Assembly (NCBI GenBank): GCA_015698045.1
Contig: BLAL01000030.1
Coordinates: 558,001-622,000 of the forward strand
Origin: Rhizophagus clarus
Taxonomy: Eukaryota > Glomeromycota > Glomeromycetes > Glomerales > Glomeraceae
Length of the DNA stretch: 64,000 nucleotides
Direction: 5' to 3'
In this document: one piece after another, positions 33,095 to 46,464 of the stretch
Position numbering within the stretch: the first letter of the stretch is position 1
Layout: the number at the start of each line of letters is the position of its first letter
Made by a program: the position numbers and the translations under genes
The notes under the pieces: model-generated
Databases searched by the model: none
Told to the model about the DNA's origin: nothing
Seen by the model: the letters and a program-made list of their open reading frames with translations, nothing else

Positions 33095-35593
33095 ATTGTT
33101 TGGGAATCTTATAATAGTATGTCTCGTAAGGTTATAAGAAAGAATAACTTGTATTATTTAATGATACAATCAACTCACTTTATAACAAATTTTGATTTAA
33201 CAAATTTTTCAATATAACAGATCTTTGATGTGATACTAATTTTAACATATAAAAAAATCTTCTTATACCAAATTTTACTAATTAAAGTTATATACTATTT
33301 AATAAAGTAAATATGTAAATAATATATATAAAATAACTCTTTTCATAATGAATTTTTTTGCAACAAATTTTATTTTAATATAATAAATATATTTGCAATA
33401 TGAAATTTTACCATAAAAGACAATTTTACATTAGATTTTCTTCAAATGTAGTAATCCTACACTTTTATATAAATAAAAATATTCATGTTTCATGTTTTAT
33501 ACATCTTTTATTACAAAATGCCAAAGGTATATACAAAACAACCTAATAAAGTTTCTAGAAAATATAAGTCTCTTACTGTGATACAAAAGAAAGAAATATG
33601 TTTAAGAAAAGTTTTTATACTCTCTTTAAAATAAAAGGAACTAGCTAATGAATATAATGTAAGTGAAGGGATGATTAGTGATATTTTAAAGGCAAAAGAC
33701 CATTAGCTTGTTGTAGATATTAACTCACATAAAGCTGGTTTGAAACGTGAAAGAAAATTCCTTTTACCACTATTGAAAAAGCTTTAGCCCTTTGGGTAGA
33801 AAACGCACTTTAGATTGGTCTTATTATTACTGATAATATTCTTTTAACTAAAGTTTTGGAGTTTACTTTTTTGTGTAATAAAAAAAGATTTAAAGGATCT
33901 GATGAATGGGTTGATAATTTTAAAAAATGACATAATCTTAAGCAGTACAATATGCATGAGGAAGCAGCAAGTATGTCACATTAGAATCTTGATGCAATGT
34001 GTGAAAATCTGTGTCAAATTCTAAAAGATTATGATCTTAAAGATATTTTTAATTGTGATGAGATGGGCCTTTTTTGGAAAATGTAGCCTAATTGCACTAC
34101 ATCCAATGGTTCAGTTACTGGAATAAGAAAATCAAAGGATTGTATAACTATTTTATTAACTTGCTATGCAACTAGAAGTAAAAAGTTACAACTATTGTTT
34201 ATACATAAATATGAAAATTCTCAAGCCCTTAAAAATATTAACAAGAATACTCTTTCAGTAAATTATTATTGGAACTCAAAGAGTTAGATGCAAATGTCCA
34301 TTTAAAATGAATATCTTAAAAAACTTGATTCAATAATGAGAATGCAAGATCGAAATATTATTCTTCTTATTGATAATACACCTATCTATTCTTAATATAA
34401 AATTACAAATCTCACCAATATTAAAATTAAATTCTTTCCTCCAAATATTACCACACATCTCCAACCATGTGATTAAGAAATTATCAACAGTTTTAAGGTA
34501 AATAATATTTACATTATTTTTTATACTTTAACAATTGAAATCAAATTTTTTTATTTTAGGCACAATACTAAAAGTTATTATTACATAATAAAATCAAATT
34601 TTTTGATAATTATAACAAATATGGCATTGAACCTGTTGAAATTAACATTAAAAAATGCATTAAATATATTGCATGTGAATGAAATAATATTATACAATCT
34701 ACAATTGAAAATTGCTGGTTAAAAGCAAATATTTTACCTAAAAATGAAGATGACGAAATTGACATTGATTTTGATGCTGAAACCTTAATTCATCTTGATT
34801 ATATGAAAGAATTGGAAGAACTTTAGGATTTGATTAATAATCTTGATCTTGAAAATCCTCTTATTGCCGATGAATTTATTTAATATAATAATTCTGAACT
34901 TACAACAGAAATGATTTCTGACGAAGAAATATTAAGAACAGTTCTTCCTAATAATCAAGAAAAGAAAACAGAAGAATTAGATTCTGATCTTTTGCCATTT
35001 ATTATTCATAATGAAGCTATTGAACTTTACGATAAGGTAATCTTATATTTGGAGCAACAGAAAAATAATTTTGATGCAAAAAAAGAAAAATTGAAATTTG
35101 TCAAAAAGTTAAAAAAGAAGCTTTAAAGCAACAGTTTATTTCTGCAAGACAAATGAATTTTGATAATTTCATTAAAATAGCTTAATTTTTATTTTTTATA
35201 TAATATATAATATAATAATTATAATAATTATTACAAATGTAATAATAAATAATAAAATACTAGTATAATACTTAATATAATTTTATATATTATAGTTATT
35301 TTTTTTTTTTTATAATATTGAAGCTGTATCATCATTTATTTAATAAAGATAGGATTACAATTTATAATCACTTCTAACTAGATATGAATACTCTTAGTTA
35401 TAAAAACTGGTCTAATCATCTACTATATATATTATAGTTATTTTTTTATTTAACGAATTTTATATAATATAATATATATGTATACTGAAATTCAATATAT
35501 TATAACAAATAATTCATTATAGTAATACTGAATTTTTTTATAATGAAGGCTAAATCGCCTAGATACTGACTTCATTATAGGGTGAACCAACTG
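33095..35593 (+). mobile_element. pogo/Tigger-type transposon relic
   Basis: The right terminus, read on the minus strand, is CAGTTGGTTCACCCTATAAT ending at 35593 and followed by TA (35594-35595). A degraded match is present at the left near 33095 after TATA. Coding starts at 33518 (MPKVYTKQPNKVSRKYKSLT). A CENP-B-type helix-turn-helix (QKKEIC, ELANEYNVSEGMISDILKAK) is followed by a second DNA-binding block. The DDE core has FNCDEMGLFWKM, ILLIDNTPIYS and FFPPNITTHLQPCD with EIINSFK. An intron probably begins after 34496 (AGGTAAAT) and ends near 34560. The C-terminal region is acidic. There are about nine TAA/TAG stops, mostly at expected Gln codons, one TGA and one frameshift. A SINE sits in its 3' part. 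Confidence 0.75.
35301..35425 (-). mobile_element. Short SINE-like retroposon, copy 2
   Basis: A minus-strand insertion with T run 35301-35310 (A tail) and 17-bp target duplications TATATATTATAGTTATT at 35284-35300 and 35426-35442. Read on the minus strand it starts GATGATTAGACCAGTTTTTA and ends with AATAAATGATGATACAGCTT before the tail, matching copy 1 at 3332-3443 from end to end with scattered substitutions and a short insertion. It is nested in the 3' part of the pogo relic, so it is younger than that element. Confidence 0.8.
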
Positions 35594-35595
35594 TA

Positions 35596-37626
35596 GTATT
35601 CTTATTATAGTATATAGTAACTCTGGTCATTAATTAAATTTTATAGGTTATATTTGACTTTGTTAAATATGATCAGGTAGGTAGAGTAAAGGATAGATAT
35701 TCTGGTTTATTTGTTAAATGTATTTTTTTTTATTATATGTATTTTTACATTTTATTTTTTTTAATAAAGCTGAATATGATCTTTAAAAAAAAAAATTAAT
35801 TTTAAAAGTTTTTGTAACATGATGTCAAAAATATATATTTAGTAATATTTGAAATTTATTTCAAATTTTTAGCTTGTTACATAAATGATAAATAGCTAAT
35901 AGAAATTTGTGATTTTGTAAGAAAAATAAATCAATCAAATATAAATATAGATATAAAAGAAAATTAGTAAAAAAAAGAAAATGAATTTTGGAAAATAAAG
36001 AAATAATAGACTAAATTGAAATTTTGATAATGATTTATAATTTTAATAGAAATGGAATTCAAAAATAAAAATTTATCAATAAAATATAACTTCTTTTGTA
36101 TTTTAAAAATAGGCTAATCATATAAAAATCACTTAATTTTAAATGCTTATAACTTTTTATGTAAACATTTTTTTTAAAATCAGATTGGTAATTTAACAGT
36201 ACTTGTCTTGAAAAATAAAGTTACTGGTTTATTTTCTTTAAAACTTTATTTTTTAAAGTGCTAAAAGGTTTATAAGTACCCCAATTTTATTGTCAAGTAT
36301 AGACTTTTAGCATTATAATAATGAAAAAATTAATTATTACTTTTACTTAATAAAGTAAATTATTATTTAATGGAAAAAAAAACTAATTATCAACTATTGT
36401 AACTTATTAATTATATTTAAAAAAAAAAAACTTCAGTTATTACTTATATTATGTAAATTAACCTATAAAATATTATTTAAACCTGTAATTTGTTTATATT
36501 TACTTATTATAAAAATATATATTGACAGTTAAAAATACTATAAAAAATGTTAAAATACAAGAAGATACATACATTTATAAAAACACTAGCATTAAATTTT
36601 AAATATTATATTTATTTAGTATGTGTAATTGTTATTAAAATATTTTTTTTTATTTTAAATAATTAAAGACCTTATGTAAGTTATAATATAGGGAAACTTG
36701 TGAAATTAACTTAGAAAAAAACGTTCTAACGTTTTTTTTATTATGTAGGAAAAAATTTTTTTGTAATATAATAATTAATAATTATTATAATAAAAAATAA
36801 AAATCAAAATGTGAAAAAGATTTTTCTTTCAAAAAAAACTAATTAAATCATGAGTTGATTGTGTTCTATATTGACAAAAATTTACTGTACTACAAACATA
36901 GTGGTTACCCGCCAACAATTACAATGAAAGCAGACGAGTATTTGTCGCATAGTTATTTTCTTAATGCCATAATTTCGGCAAAATTTACGATCATGTGTTA
37001 CCTGCAAATCATCTAAATTTAACTTGTATGACGTAATATGCCAATCATAAATCATGTGATAATAGTATGGGGTTAAAAATCATTTTAATATTTGAACAGT
37101 TGAACTATTCCAAATTTGAATAAATTGTATTACTTAACACAAACTAAAAAAGAATTATAATTTGTAATTTGTACGAAAAATTAATTCGTTTCAGATTGGC
37201 GTCTATTATGATCGTCATGAATCCAATGGAGTCTTTGACTCAATACAACCTCACGTGATCTAATTCGTTATTTTACATTAGGTTTTTTAATATATGAATT
37301 TTTTGAAGGGATACAAATTTAATAAAGTTACTGGGAAAACGACTAATTTAAGATGGAGTAAAAAGTAAATAATAACCTAATAAAGATGTATAACTATAAA
37401 ACCAAATACTCTACACAAATAATTTTGACCAATAATAAGATGAAAAGAAAAGAACTACATATGTATTTGATATATGGAAAAATGTGAATCGGGTGGGAAT
37501 ATATTTATTCAATAAAAGGAACAATTTGATTATAAAATAAAAAATATAAATCAATAAAACTATAAGGATGATATAATAAAATAGGTCAATTACATAACAA
37601 AAATAAAATTAATTATTCATCTAAGT
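35596..37626. other. AT-rich boundary between repeat and gene compartments, no gene recognised
   Basis: About 2 kb of AT-rich sequence without coding stretches or recognisable element ends. An 11-bp perfect inverted repeat, AAAAAAACGTT then AACGTTTTTTT, occurs at about 36717-36740. From about 36900 base composition rises slightly towards the CDC42 3' end. Confidence 0.5.
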
Positions 37627-38771
<1,145 letters not shown>

Positions 38772-40101
38772 AATTATTAGAATATATAAAAATTTATCTA
38801 ACCAAAAGAAAATATATTTGAGTACCCAACAGACAAAAGGAACTGGAAATAGGGAAGAAAATAAAACCTAGAAAGGGAGAGGTATATTCACTACGGATGT
38901 AAGAACTTTTTTTTTTTCTAATGAAGTAAATGTAAAGGGGTCTAAGCTATCAAGTGTACTTGTCCTTCCTACGCTATATTATTGATAACTTACATCTGCA
39001 GATGGGCCGATTTAGGCTTGTTTCACGAAATTCTAAATTACTGTACCAGTTTCATAAACTCGTCCAAACGGTCACGCAGTTTATAATTCCGAATTATCAA
39101 GCAATTTATTAAATTTCGTGGCTAATTTGCTAAGCAATTTTTTCTTCATCTGTAACTTATCCTATTTTTGCAAATGAGAATTATTTTTTTAAAAAGAACT
39201 CCTTGTTTTCTTAATTCCGGATTCATTTTATTTATTTACCTCAATGTTTGACAGTTAAGTTGTCAAACTTGTGATCGAATTCTTTAAGATTTCCTTCTTT
39301 TATTAATATTATCTAATACAATAGAAAAAATCAAATGCATCCTTCTCATTGGATACCACTAATATAATGTGTTACATTGGAAAAAAATTTAATTAATCTA
39401 ATGAAAATTTATTTTATTCAAATTTAATTGATTCAATTTTTTTTCTTTTTTTTTTTTAAAAAAAAAACAAAAACAAAAATTAAACATAATGGATAATTCT
39501 AATATGGAAATTTGATACAGAATATACGAATGGGGAGGGGAGAAGTATATTTACATAGTAAAATTTAAAAATCATCATTTTTTTCGCGTATTTCTCAATA
39601 TATTTATAGAAGAAAGAATTCAAAAAACGGTTAAATGACTCGATAATTGATTTTAATTATTTTTACGAAATTCAAAAAAAAAAAAAATAATAAAATTTTT
39701 TTTGATTCTAAAATTGAAAAAACGGCAATAAAATCGGATAACGATTAATAATCTGAAAATGAATTTAAGTTAATTGAAAATGCCTAATATAATACTGCTG
39801 AAATACGGAATTGTTTTAAACACTCTACTACTTGAATACTAAATAAATACCAATAAATATTCATTGTATTTCGTACGTTGTTTAAATTATCATTTCTCAT
39901 ATTTACAGTAATCGATATAACGTAAATACCAAATATAATCGCATCCTCGCCTTTCATTCCAATGTAAAATCGTCATGAATAACAACAAGTAGGTCTAATA
40001 AAAGATAAATTTGTATTATAATTTAATAAAAGATCACTAAGATATTAAATTTCTTAAACATACCTATAATAAATAATAAAAAAAATAAAATAAATGAAGT
40101 A
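38772..40101. other. Intergenic region, no gene recognised
   Basis: CDC42 promoter side followed by the 3' flank of the F-box gene. AT-rich with A/T runs. Open frames here are short and without domains. Confidence 0.5.
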
Positions 40102-42334
40102 TCATCCATGTGGAAACCATTTTGCCGATACTTCGTTCATAATGTATTTACAACTTTCTGGATCCCATCGTTCAAAATAACAACCCACTAATTCAGTTGT
40201 TACAGGTCCAAGAGCTTTAGCTAATTCCCAGTCTGCCTCATCTCCTATATGATCCCCATACACATTTGTTGGCACCATCCTTGATAATCGTTCCGAATCG
40301 TATGGTTCCATAACTAATGTTTTTTGTCCACAATATAAAAACGAGCCTCGATGGGTCAACACTTCGTAAAAAGGCTCATTTCGCGGTGATTCAACATCCT
40401 AAGGAAATAAACATCTATTGAATTTATACAGTATATCATACAATTTTTTATTTCAATAATTTTGAATTTACATTACCGTCCATACGAACTTGGCCACATT
40501 TGATGCAATTTCAGCATTATAAGCTGGAAAAATAATCAAAATATATATTTTCATTTTCTATTTTAAGTTGAAATTTCATAAACTTTAAATTTGAACTTAA
40601 ACTTACTTCTATCCCAGCGACATATTACACCTAAACTATGAAATTTTCTAAAACAAACAACATCGCCTATAAAGAATTTAGGATCTTTTTTTCCTAGTTG
40701 ACCTCGAATTGATTGACCTGAAGTATAGTCCCAATCAACACGATCATCTTCTTCCAAACCTTCAATATCAGCTTTCACATTTTCAATTAATCTTCGCCAC
40801 ATTCCTTGTTCGGGCACCGTCCCTGTGGGTATATATAGTTCAATATCAGATATTGCTACTTTGCCTAATTCGTAATCTTCTGGGTATCTATATCTCGCTG
40901 CGATAAACGACCACCAAAAATTCATAAGTCTACACATATCCCCAAGTGAAAATTCTAAAAAATCTGGTGATTTAACGAAAAGATCTGGTGACCTAATGAA
41001 ATGTAACTGCAATGCAGTTCCATAAATTATATCTCGATTATATCCTCTAATTGCAGTAAGGCTTTGCCAATAGTCCTGCAAAAACAATCTAAATAATCTT
41101 TGTTGTGGAATATATTTATATTCTGGTGTATATGCACCATAATACTTCGAGCTATGCCTATCAAACTGTTCGATCGTAAGCACTCCTGTCTCAGAATGTT
41201 TCTTAAAATCAATATGATAAATATCATGGTCCATTTCTTCATCATCTTCATTCCCTTGATGATCATGATCCATCAATAATGGAGTTGATGAATAAAAATC
41301 CCTATATCGAACAAAATGATATCTTCTAAACGTTATTTTTTCGCGATCAGAAACAACATCCACATTTTTTATCCCAACCTTTCCCGCCAATTCTTGAAAC
41401 AAAACAGTCATTACACAAGCTTTGCTTTGTTTTGTCTCCAAAAGCGGAGTTACCAAATACAAAAATTTGGTTTCAATATCAAGAACGGAGGCAGTGGATG
41501 GATATTTTTCTCCAAAAAAATAAGCCAAACGTCTAAATTTATCTAATTGAGATTCAGGAGGATCTTTTTGGCAAATTTCATTAAATTCTGCAGCCAATTC
41601 GTCAATTTCACGAGTTATATCAGTGACATCAATACGTTCATTGTAAAATGAAGCCATTAATGCGAACCCTTCCAAATTAGAGACATTTAACTCATAATTG
41701 CGCCATGCTTTCCATTTCTCGATGACGCTACTTCGACGAATAAATTGAAGAGCTCGCTTTGCAAAGTAACAATGAGTGAGAGTCGTCTAAGATAATTTAT
41801 AAATTACGCGTAATTAGCTAGATCAATTTTATATATAAAAAAAATTTTTTTCATAATAGTAATAAAATATCAATTAATTACCTCATTAGGGTTATCCATA
41901 ATCCATATTAACATATCACGACAATTATCACCTAATTGCCTCAATTTTTTCATGTTTGTCAAATAGAATGGACCTCCGGCACTTAATTCATCTAAAATTT
42001 CGAAAGCCCATCGATCAGTTGCCATTCTTGCGAGAAAAACTTGTCTCCACCCATCTGCTTTCTTAGGCTTTGACTTCCAGTATTTCCATCTGTACGAATT
42101 AAAATTATAAAAAGATTTTAGTTCGTAATAAATAAAAAGCGAAAAAATTTTGTTAATGGTAATGTACGATTTGCAAAAAAAGTACCTTTGTTCGCAAAAT
42201 TCTTTCCATAAAGAATCCGCGTAGCAGGCGTCTCTCCATAACCTTGAAACTTGTGCACATCGTGCAACATCCTCTGCCTCTAAATGAAGCAAAATATGTT
42301 TAAGGCAAGAGGCTGGGATTTGGGTTCGTGCCAT
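40102..42334 (-). CDS. FBXO21-like F-box protein with transglutaminase-like and YccV domains
   Basis: Five exons (42334-42186, 42089-41882, 41786-40607, 40523-40477, 40398-40102) give 1881 nt, 626 residues. The F-box occupies roughly residues 4-50 (IPASCLKHILLHLEAEDVAR, CAQVSRLWRDACYADSLWKE). A central region (about residues 150-400) resembles the SirB1/transglutaminase-like fold of FBXO21, including FALMASFYNERIDVTDI and a VLFQELAGKVGI segment. The C-terminus is a YccV-like, hemimethylated-DNA-binding-type domain: FFIGDVVCFRKFHSLGVICR, then FYEVLTHRGS and a YGDHIGDEADWEL segment. In animals FBXO21 is the substrate adaptor of an SCF ubiquitin ligase; the same role is inferred. An acidic, His-rich loop (DHDHQGNEDDEEMDHD) interrupts the middle domain. 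All introns are GT-AG. It is divergent from the PDH E1 alpha gene. Confidence 0.85.
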
Positions 42335-43195
42335 GCTCGTTTATTGACGTTAAAAATCGTTAAAATCTAATAAAAAAATGTATAAATAACATCTTATTTA
42401 AAACTTTTGATATGTTTCACAATAATTGGGGCAAAGCACATCAGATTTTATGCAATCAGTATGTAGTCATAACGTTTTACTACATTATGGTCGCATTACA
42501 GTTTTATAGTTGCAGACTATAAATAAACTCACTTTATATAAAGACTTTCGTGAAAGTAAACTTTTTTTTAGTTTTTATGGACGATCTCAAACTTCTCTAA
42601 TCTGACTTTTCCCTCCGATGTGATCGATATAACCGAATTGATTCGCATAACGTGTAAAATGGCGGTTTTTTTCCTAGTAAATTTATTTACTTATATATTT
42701 GAAATATTTGAAATTTATGAAATTATCATTGATAAACCGGCTACATTCCATATATAGTATTCATTAATCCACAATGCCACTTTAAGGATAAATAACTTGT
42801 AAAAAATGTCTACTGATATCATCAATTTTTCTAAGAATAAAAGAAACCTGTTTGAGTTTTTTTTATTTCGATCTAAATATGATCATATGAAGTACTTTAC
42901 AAATCTATCAACAAGTTAGGCTCTCGTTCTTACACAAATAGGTTATCGATCTATATTTTTTATATAATGAAGATTTTTATGTTATGTTTGTTATAAAATT
43001 ATAAGTAGTAAATTATTAAATGGTTTAGAAGCATAATCACATGAAGATTGATAATTTTACCAGAATTTCGATTTTACGATTTATTATTAAAGCAGGTCAA
43101 ACAGTAAGCATATGCATCATATCGTGATGTACAATGCATACATGTTTGTAATACTTTTTTTTTTCATTCTCAAATCTCGTTTGTAACGATAAAAA
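42335..43195. promoter_or_regulatory. Shared intergenic region between divergent F-box and PDH genes
   Basis: About 860 bp separate the two start codons. No open frame of interest. A T-rich tract (about 43157-43165) lies just upstream of the PDH start. No specific regulatory motif can be assigned from sequence alone. Confidence 0.4.
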
Positions 43196-44678
43196 ATGCT
43201 TTCTATCACTTCTCGTTTGTCTCGAAATATATCAGTTCTTAATGGAAGAACGTTTGTACGTCAATTTGCTTCTGCTTCGGCAGAAACCGTAAATATTTCA
43301 TTACCCGAAGGTTCCTTTAAAACTTATAAATGTGATCCGCCTTCATTTGAAATTGAAGTTACAAAGGACGAACTGCTCCGTTTGTATAAGGAAATGGTAG
43401 TTATGCGTAGATTGGAAGTTGCTGCTGACGGGCTATACAAATCGAAATTGATTAGAGGTTTCTGTCATCTATGTACTGGTCAAGTAGGTTAAGAAATATA
43501 AAGCGTTGAATTGAAAAAAATTTTGAAAGAAATGGAACATGAGATTTTTGTAATTCCTTTTTATTATCTTCCTCAAGGAAGCAGTAGCAGTAGGTATGGA
43601 AGCTGCAATTACGAAAGATGATTCAATTATCACTGCATATCGCTGTCATGGATTCACCTATATTCGCGGTGGAACTGTTCATTCAATTCTAGCTGAGCTT
43701 ATGGGTATTTATTTTTTGTAATTACACGTTTTCCGATTAGAAGTGCCTTAATTGTGACAATCCGTTTTATAATAAGGTCGTAATACTGGAATTTCCCGAG
43801 GAAAAGGTGGTTCTATGCATATGTTTTCAAAAAATTTCTACGGAGGTAACGGTATTGTCGGTGCTCAGGTATTTAAATTTTTTTTTTTTGAAAAATACTT
43901 TTACAACGGAACCGAATAAAATCAACTTGTAATTTCTTTCCAGGTCCCCGTTGGAGCAGGAATAGCATTTACACAAAAATATTTGGAAAAAAAGAATGCT
44001 ACATTTATACTGTATGGAGATGGAGCAGCAAACCAAGGACAAGTATTTGAAGCTTTTAATATGGCTAAATTATGGGATTTACCGGCAATATTTGTTTGTG
44101 AAAATAACTTTTTTGGAATGGGAACGGCAGCAAGTAGAAGTTCTGCTAATGCACAATATTATACTAGAGGTCAATATATTCCAGGTCTTCAGGTCAATGG
44201 AATGGATGTATTAGCTGTGAAACAAGCTTGCTCATGGGCAAAGAATTGGACAACTAATGATCAAGGACCGCTTGTATTAGAAATGGTAACGTATCGCTAT
44301 GGAGGTCATTCAATGTCTGACCCAGGTACAAGTTATCGTACACGTGAAGAAATTCAACATATGAGAAGTACGAAAGATCCCATTACGGGTTTAAGACAAA
44401 GGATTTTAGAACTTGGTTTTGCAACTGACAATGAAGTTAAGGTATATAAAAGGGAATAAAATATATATTTAATCTGTGTAATACGGCTAAATTATGTTTA
44501 ATTCATTTAGCAATTTGAGAAAGATGCGAGAGCAGAAATTGACGAAGCAGTGGCTAAAGCACAAAATGATTCACCACCTGATGCTTCAGAACTATTTACA
44601 GATGTTTATGTTAGGGGAACTGAACTTCCAAATATTCGCGGTCGTGAACGCGAAGAATTTGCAGTTATGAATCAATAG
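43196..44678 (+). CDS. PDA1: Pyruvate dehydrogenase E1 component subunit alpha, mitochondrial
   Basis: Five exons (43196-43483, 43578-43704, 43777-43868, 43944-44441, 44511-44678) total 1173 nt, 390 residues. The N-terminus is an Arg/Ser-rich presequence ([20 protein letters not shown]). The core has [51 protein letters not shown] and the thiamine-diphosphate motif, from GDG at 194-196 to NN at 223-224. The regulatory phosphorylation loop [20 protein letters not shown] is present with its conserved serines. The enzyme decarboxylates pyruvate with ThDP and transfers the acetyl unit to E2 lipoyl groups in the matrix; PDH kinase and phosphatase presumably act on the loop serines. The length matches fungal PDA1. 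All introns are GT-AG. The 3' end is 123 bp from the convergent TTC1-like gene. Confidence 0.96.
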
Positions 44679-44801
44679 ATTTCTTTGGATTTAATGACTT
44701 ATTATTCATCATTTGTCAGTACATGTAATCCAGGAAGGTGTAAAATTTATGTACGTCGTTGTACAAATCTTCTTTTATTTATTGTACAAAACATTATTCA
44801 T

Positions 44802-45784
44802 TTAACTTCCACCTTCACCATTTTTATCAGGAGTATTAACAAATTGTATATTGTAAGAACCTTTTTCATCTTGTACCATTTGAAAGTTATCTGTTGATAG
44901 ACCAAATTTTCCTAAAATAGTGTTACCAAAACCTTTAAGTTTTTCTATCATTTCAGCTTTTTCCTTTTCTTCTAATTCTTTTATTTTTGGAGGTAATCTT
45001 TTAATCGCATTAGATATTAAACTACGATTATCTAAAACTACTCGATCAGATTTATGGATTGGATCTGATGAAAGTTTCTTGTAATCTTGCAAGAATAAAA
45101 AAATTTAATTTATTTGAAATGTGAAATGATTGAAATTAAAATAAAATAATACCTTCAAGCGCAGAATTTGTTGAAAACAATGTGTTTACTTTTTCATTTG
45201 CTTGTGCTCGACGAAATAATACCTTTGTATATGTTGGGTCATCTTCGAGTGCTATATTATATAAAGATTTAAATATATGAAATAATGAAATTACATAATC
45301 TGTCATTATTAAATTCCATACCTTTCGTACATGCATCAGCTGCCTCTTTATGCTTATTCTATGAAAAACAAGAACAGATCAATTTAATCACAGGGAATAA
45401 GGTATACACATTCATTATATTACCAATTTAACTTCGCAAGCTCCAATATTTCCCCAATAAATAGCTCTTTCTTTCTTTTTCTCAACTGGACAAGTATCTA
45501 AAGCCTTTTTATATTGTTCAGTTGCTTCTTCATATTTTTGTACACTAAAAAATTTATTTCCAGTTGATTTATGTTGTTCAGCCGTTTCTAGTAATTCTTC
45601 AATCTCTTTAGGAGTGAATTTTGGCGTTTCTTCTATAATTTCTTCATTTTCTTGACGATTTACAGGTTCTTTGTAAAATTATCAAAAAAAAAAAAAAATT
45701 GTTTTTAGATAGTTAATATATTAAAATAAGGAAAGTTTTAATTCGGATAATTTAATCACCTTGAATTTCTTCAATTTTAGACAT
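44802..45784 (-). CDS. TTC1-like tetratricopeptide repeat protein
   Basis: Five exons (45784-45760, 45668-45424, 45358-45322, 45251-45153, 45085-44802) give 690 nt, 229 residues. An acidic N-terminus (MSKIEEIQEPVNRQENEEII) precedes TPR helices: AEQHKSTGNKFFSVQKYEEA, RAIYWGNIGACEVKLNKHKE with AADACTKALEDD, then a third TPR with ALEDYKKL. The C-terminal block EKLKGFGNTILGKFGLSTDN with FQMVQDEKGSY is the signature of the TTC1 family. In animals TTC1 binds Hsp90/Hsp70 and G-alpha-16; a co-chaperone role is likely here. The first exon is only 25 nt. It is divergent from the MWFE gene with 167 bp between start codons. Confidence 0.85.
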
Positions 45785-45951
45785 TATGAAATAACACACA
45801 ATTATTATTACGAATTGACAACTTTTTTTATACATGATTAACTTTTGTGGTACAAAAAGATTGAATTTCGTACTACTACTTGTTTTACGTAAAATCAAGG
45901 TTAACTTTTTTAAACTAATATCGATCAAGAGATAAATGTCAATACTACAAT
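45785..45951. promoter_or_regulatory. Compact bidirectional promoter between TTC1-like and NDUFA1 genes
   Basis: Only 167 bp lie between the two divergent start codons, so both core promoters and 5' UTRs must fit here. The sequence is AT-rich with no clear TATA box. Confidence 0.5.
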
Positions 45952-46464
45952 ATGCCTGTTCCATTTGAAGCTCTTATTCCGCTTGGTATAATATTGTAAA
46001 GTATTATAATAATATGAAAATAACTCTATTTGACATAAAAAATATATTCTTCTTTGTTAGGCCTTGTAACGGCTATGTTTGGTGTAACCGGTTCATTGTT
46101 GAATTTATCTAGAAGATATAATAATGAAGGAAAGGTATATTAATAAATATTCGATTTTTTTTTTTTCAAAAGTTCGAACAAATTCCAATAATTGTATTAA
46201 TTTATTAATTTTCTCATATATATAGCCTCCAAGGCACAGTATGGATAAATGGGATAAACAAATGTTAGAACGCGATAAAAGACTAACAGGAAGTTCAAGT
46301 CATCAATCAGTTCGTATTCTTTCTTTTTTATTTTATTAAAATTAAAGTCATAGTAAATATCTAATTTTTTTTTAAAAAAAATTTGCTTATCTAAGGCTGA
46401 GCCAGTTGCACCACCAGGATTTAACACAAGTAGTATTTATTATTTGACGAACAAAAAACTTTGA
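45952..46464 (+). CDS. NDUFA1: NADH:ubiquinone oxidoreductase MWFE subunit (NDUFA1)
   Basis: Four short exons (45952-45985, 46061-46134, 46226-46309, 46396-46464) give 261 nt, 86 residues. The N-terminus MPVPFEALIPLGLVTAMFGV forms the single transmembrane helix, followed by RRYNNEGKPPRHSMDKWDKQ and MLERDKRLTG, the conserved MWFE-family matrix-side sequence. This accessory subunit of complex I is needed for assembly of the membrane arm in the inner mitochondrial membrane. The family's usual length is 70-90 residues. All introns are GT-AG and the exon sum is in frame. Too fragmented to appear as one long open frame. Confidence 0.9.

Noticed and set aside
25502-35180. TAA/TAG at Gln positions could mean a reassigned genetic code in these elements
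   Set aside because: The same relics also contain TGA stops and frameshifts, many CAA codons remain, and all intact genes in the window use TAA, TAG and TGA as normal stops. Mutational decay explains the pattern better.
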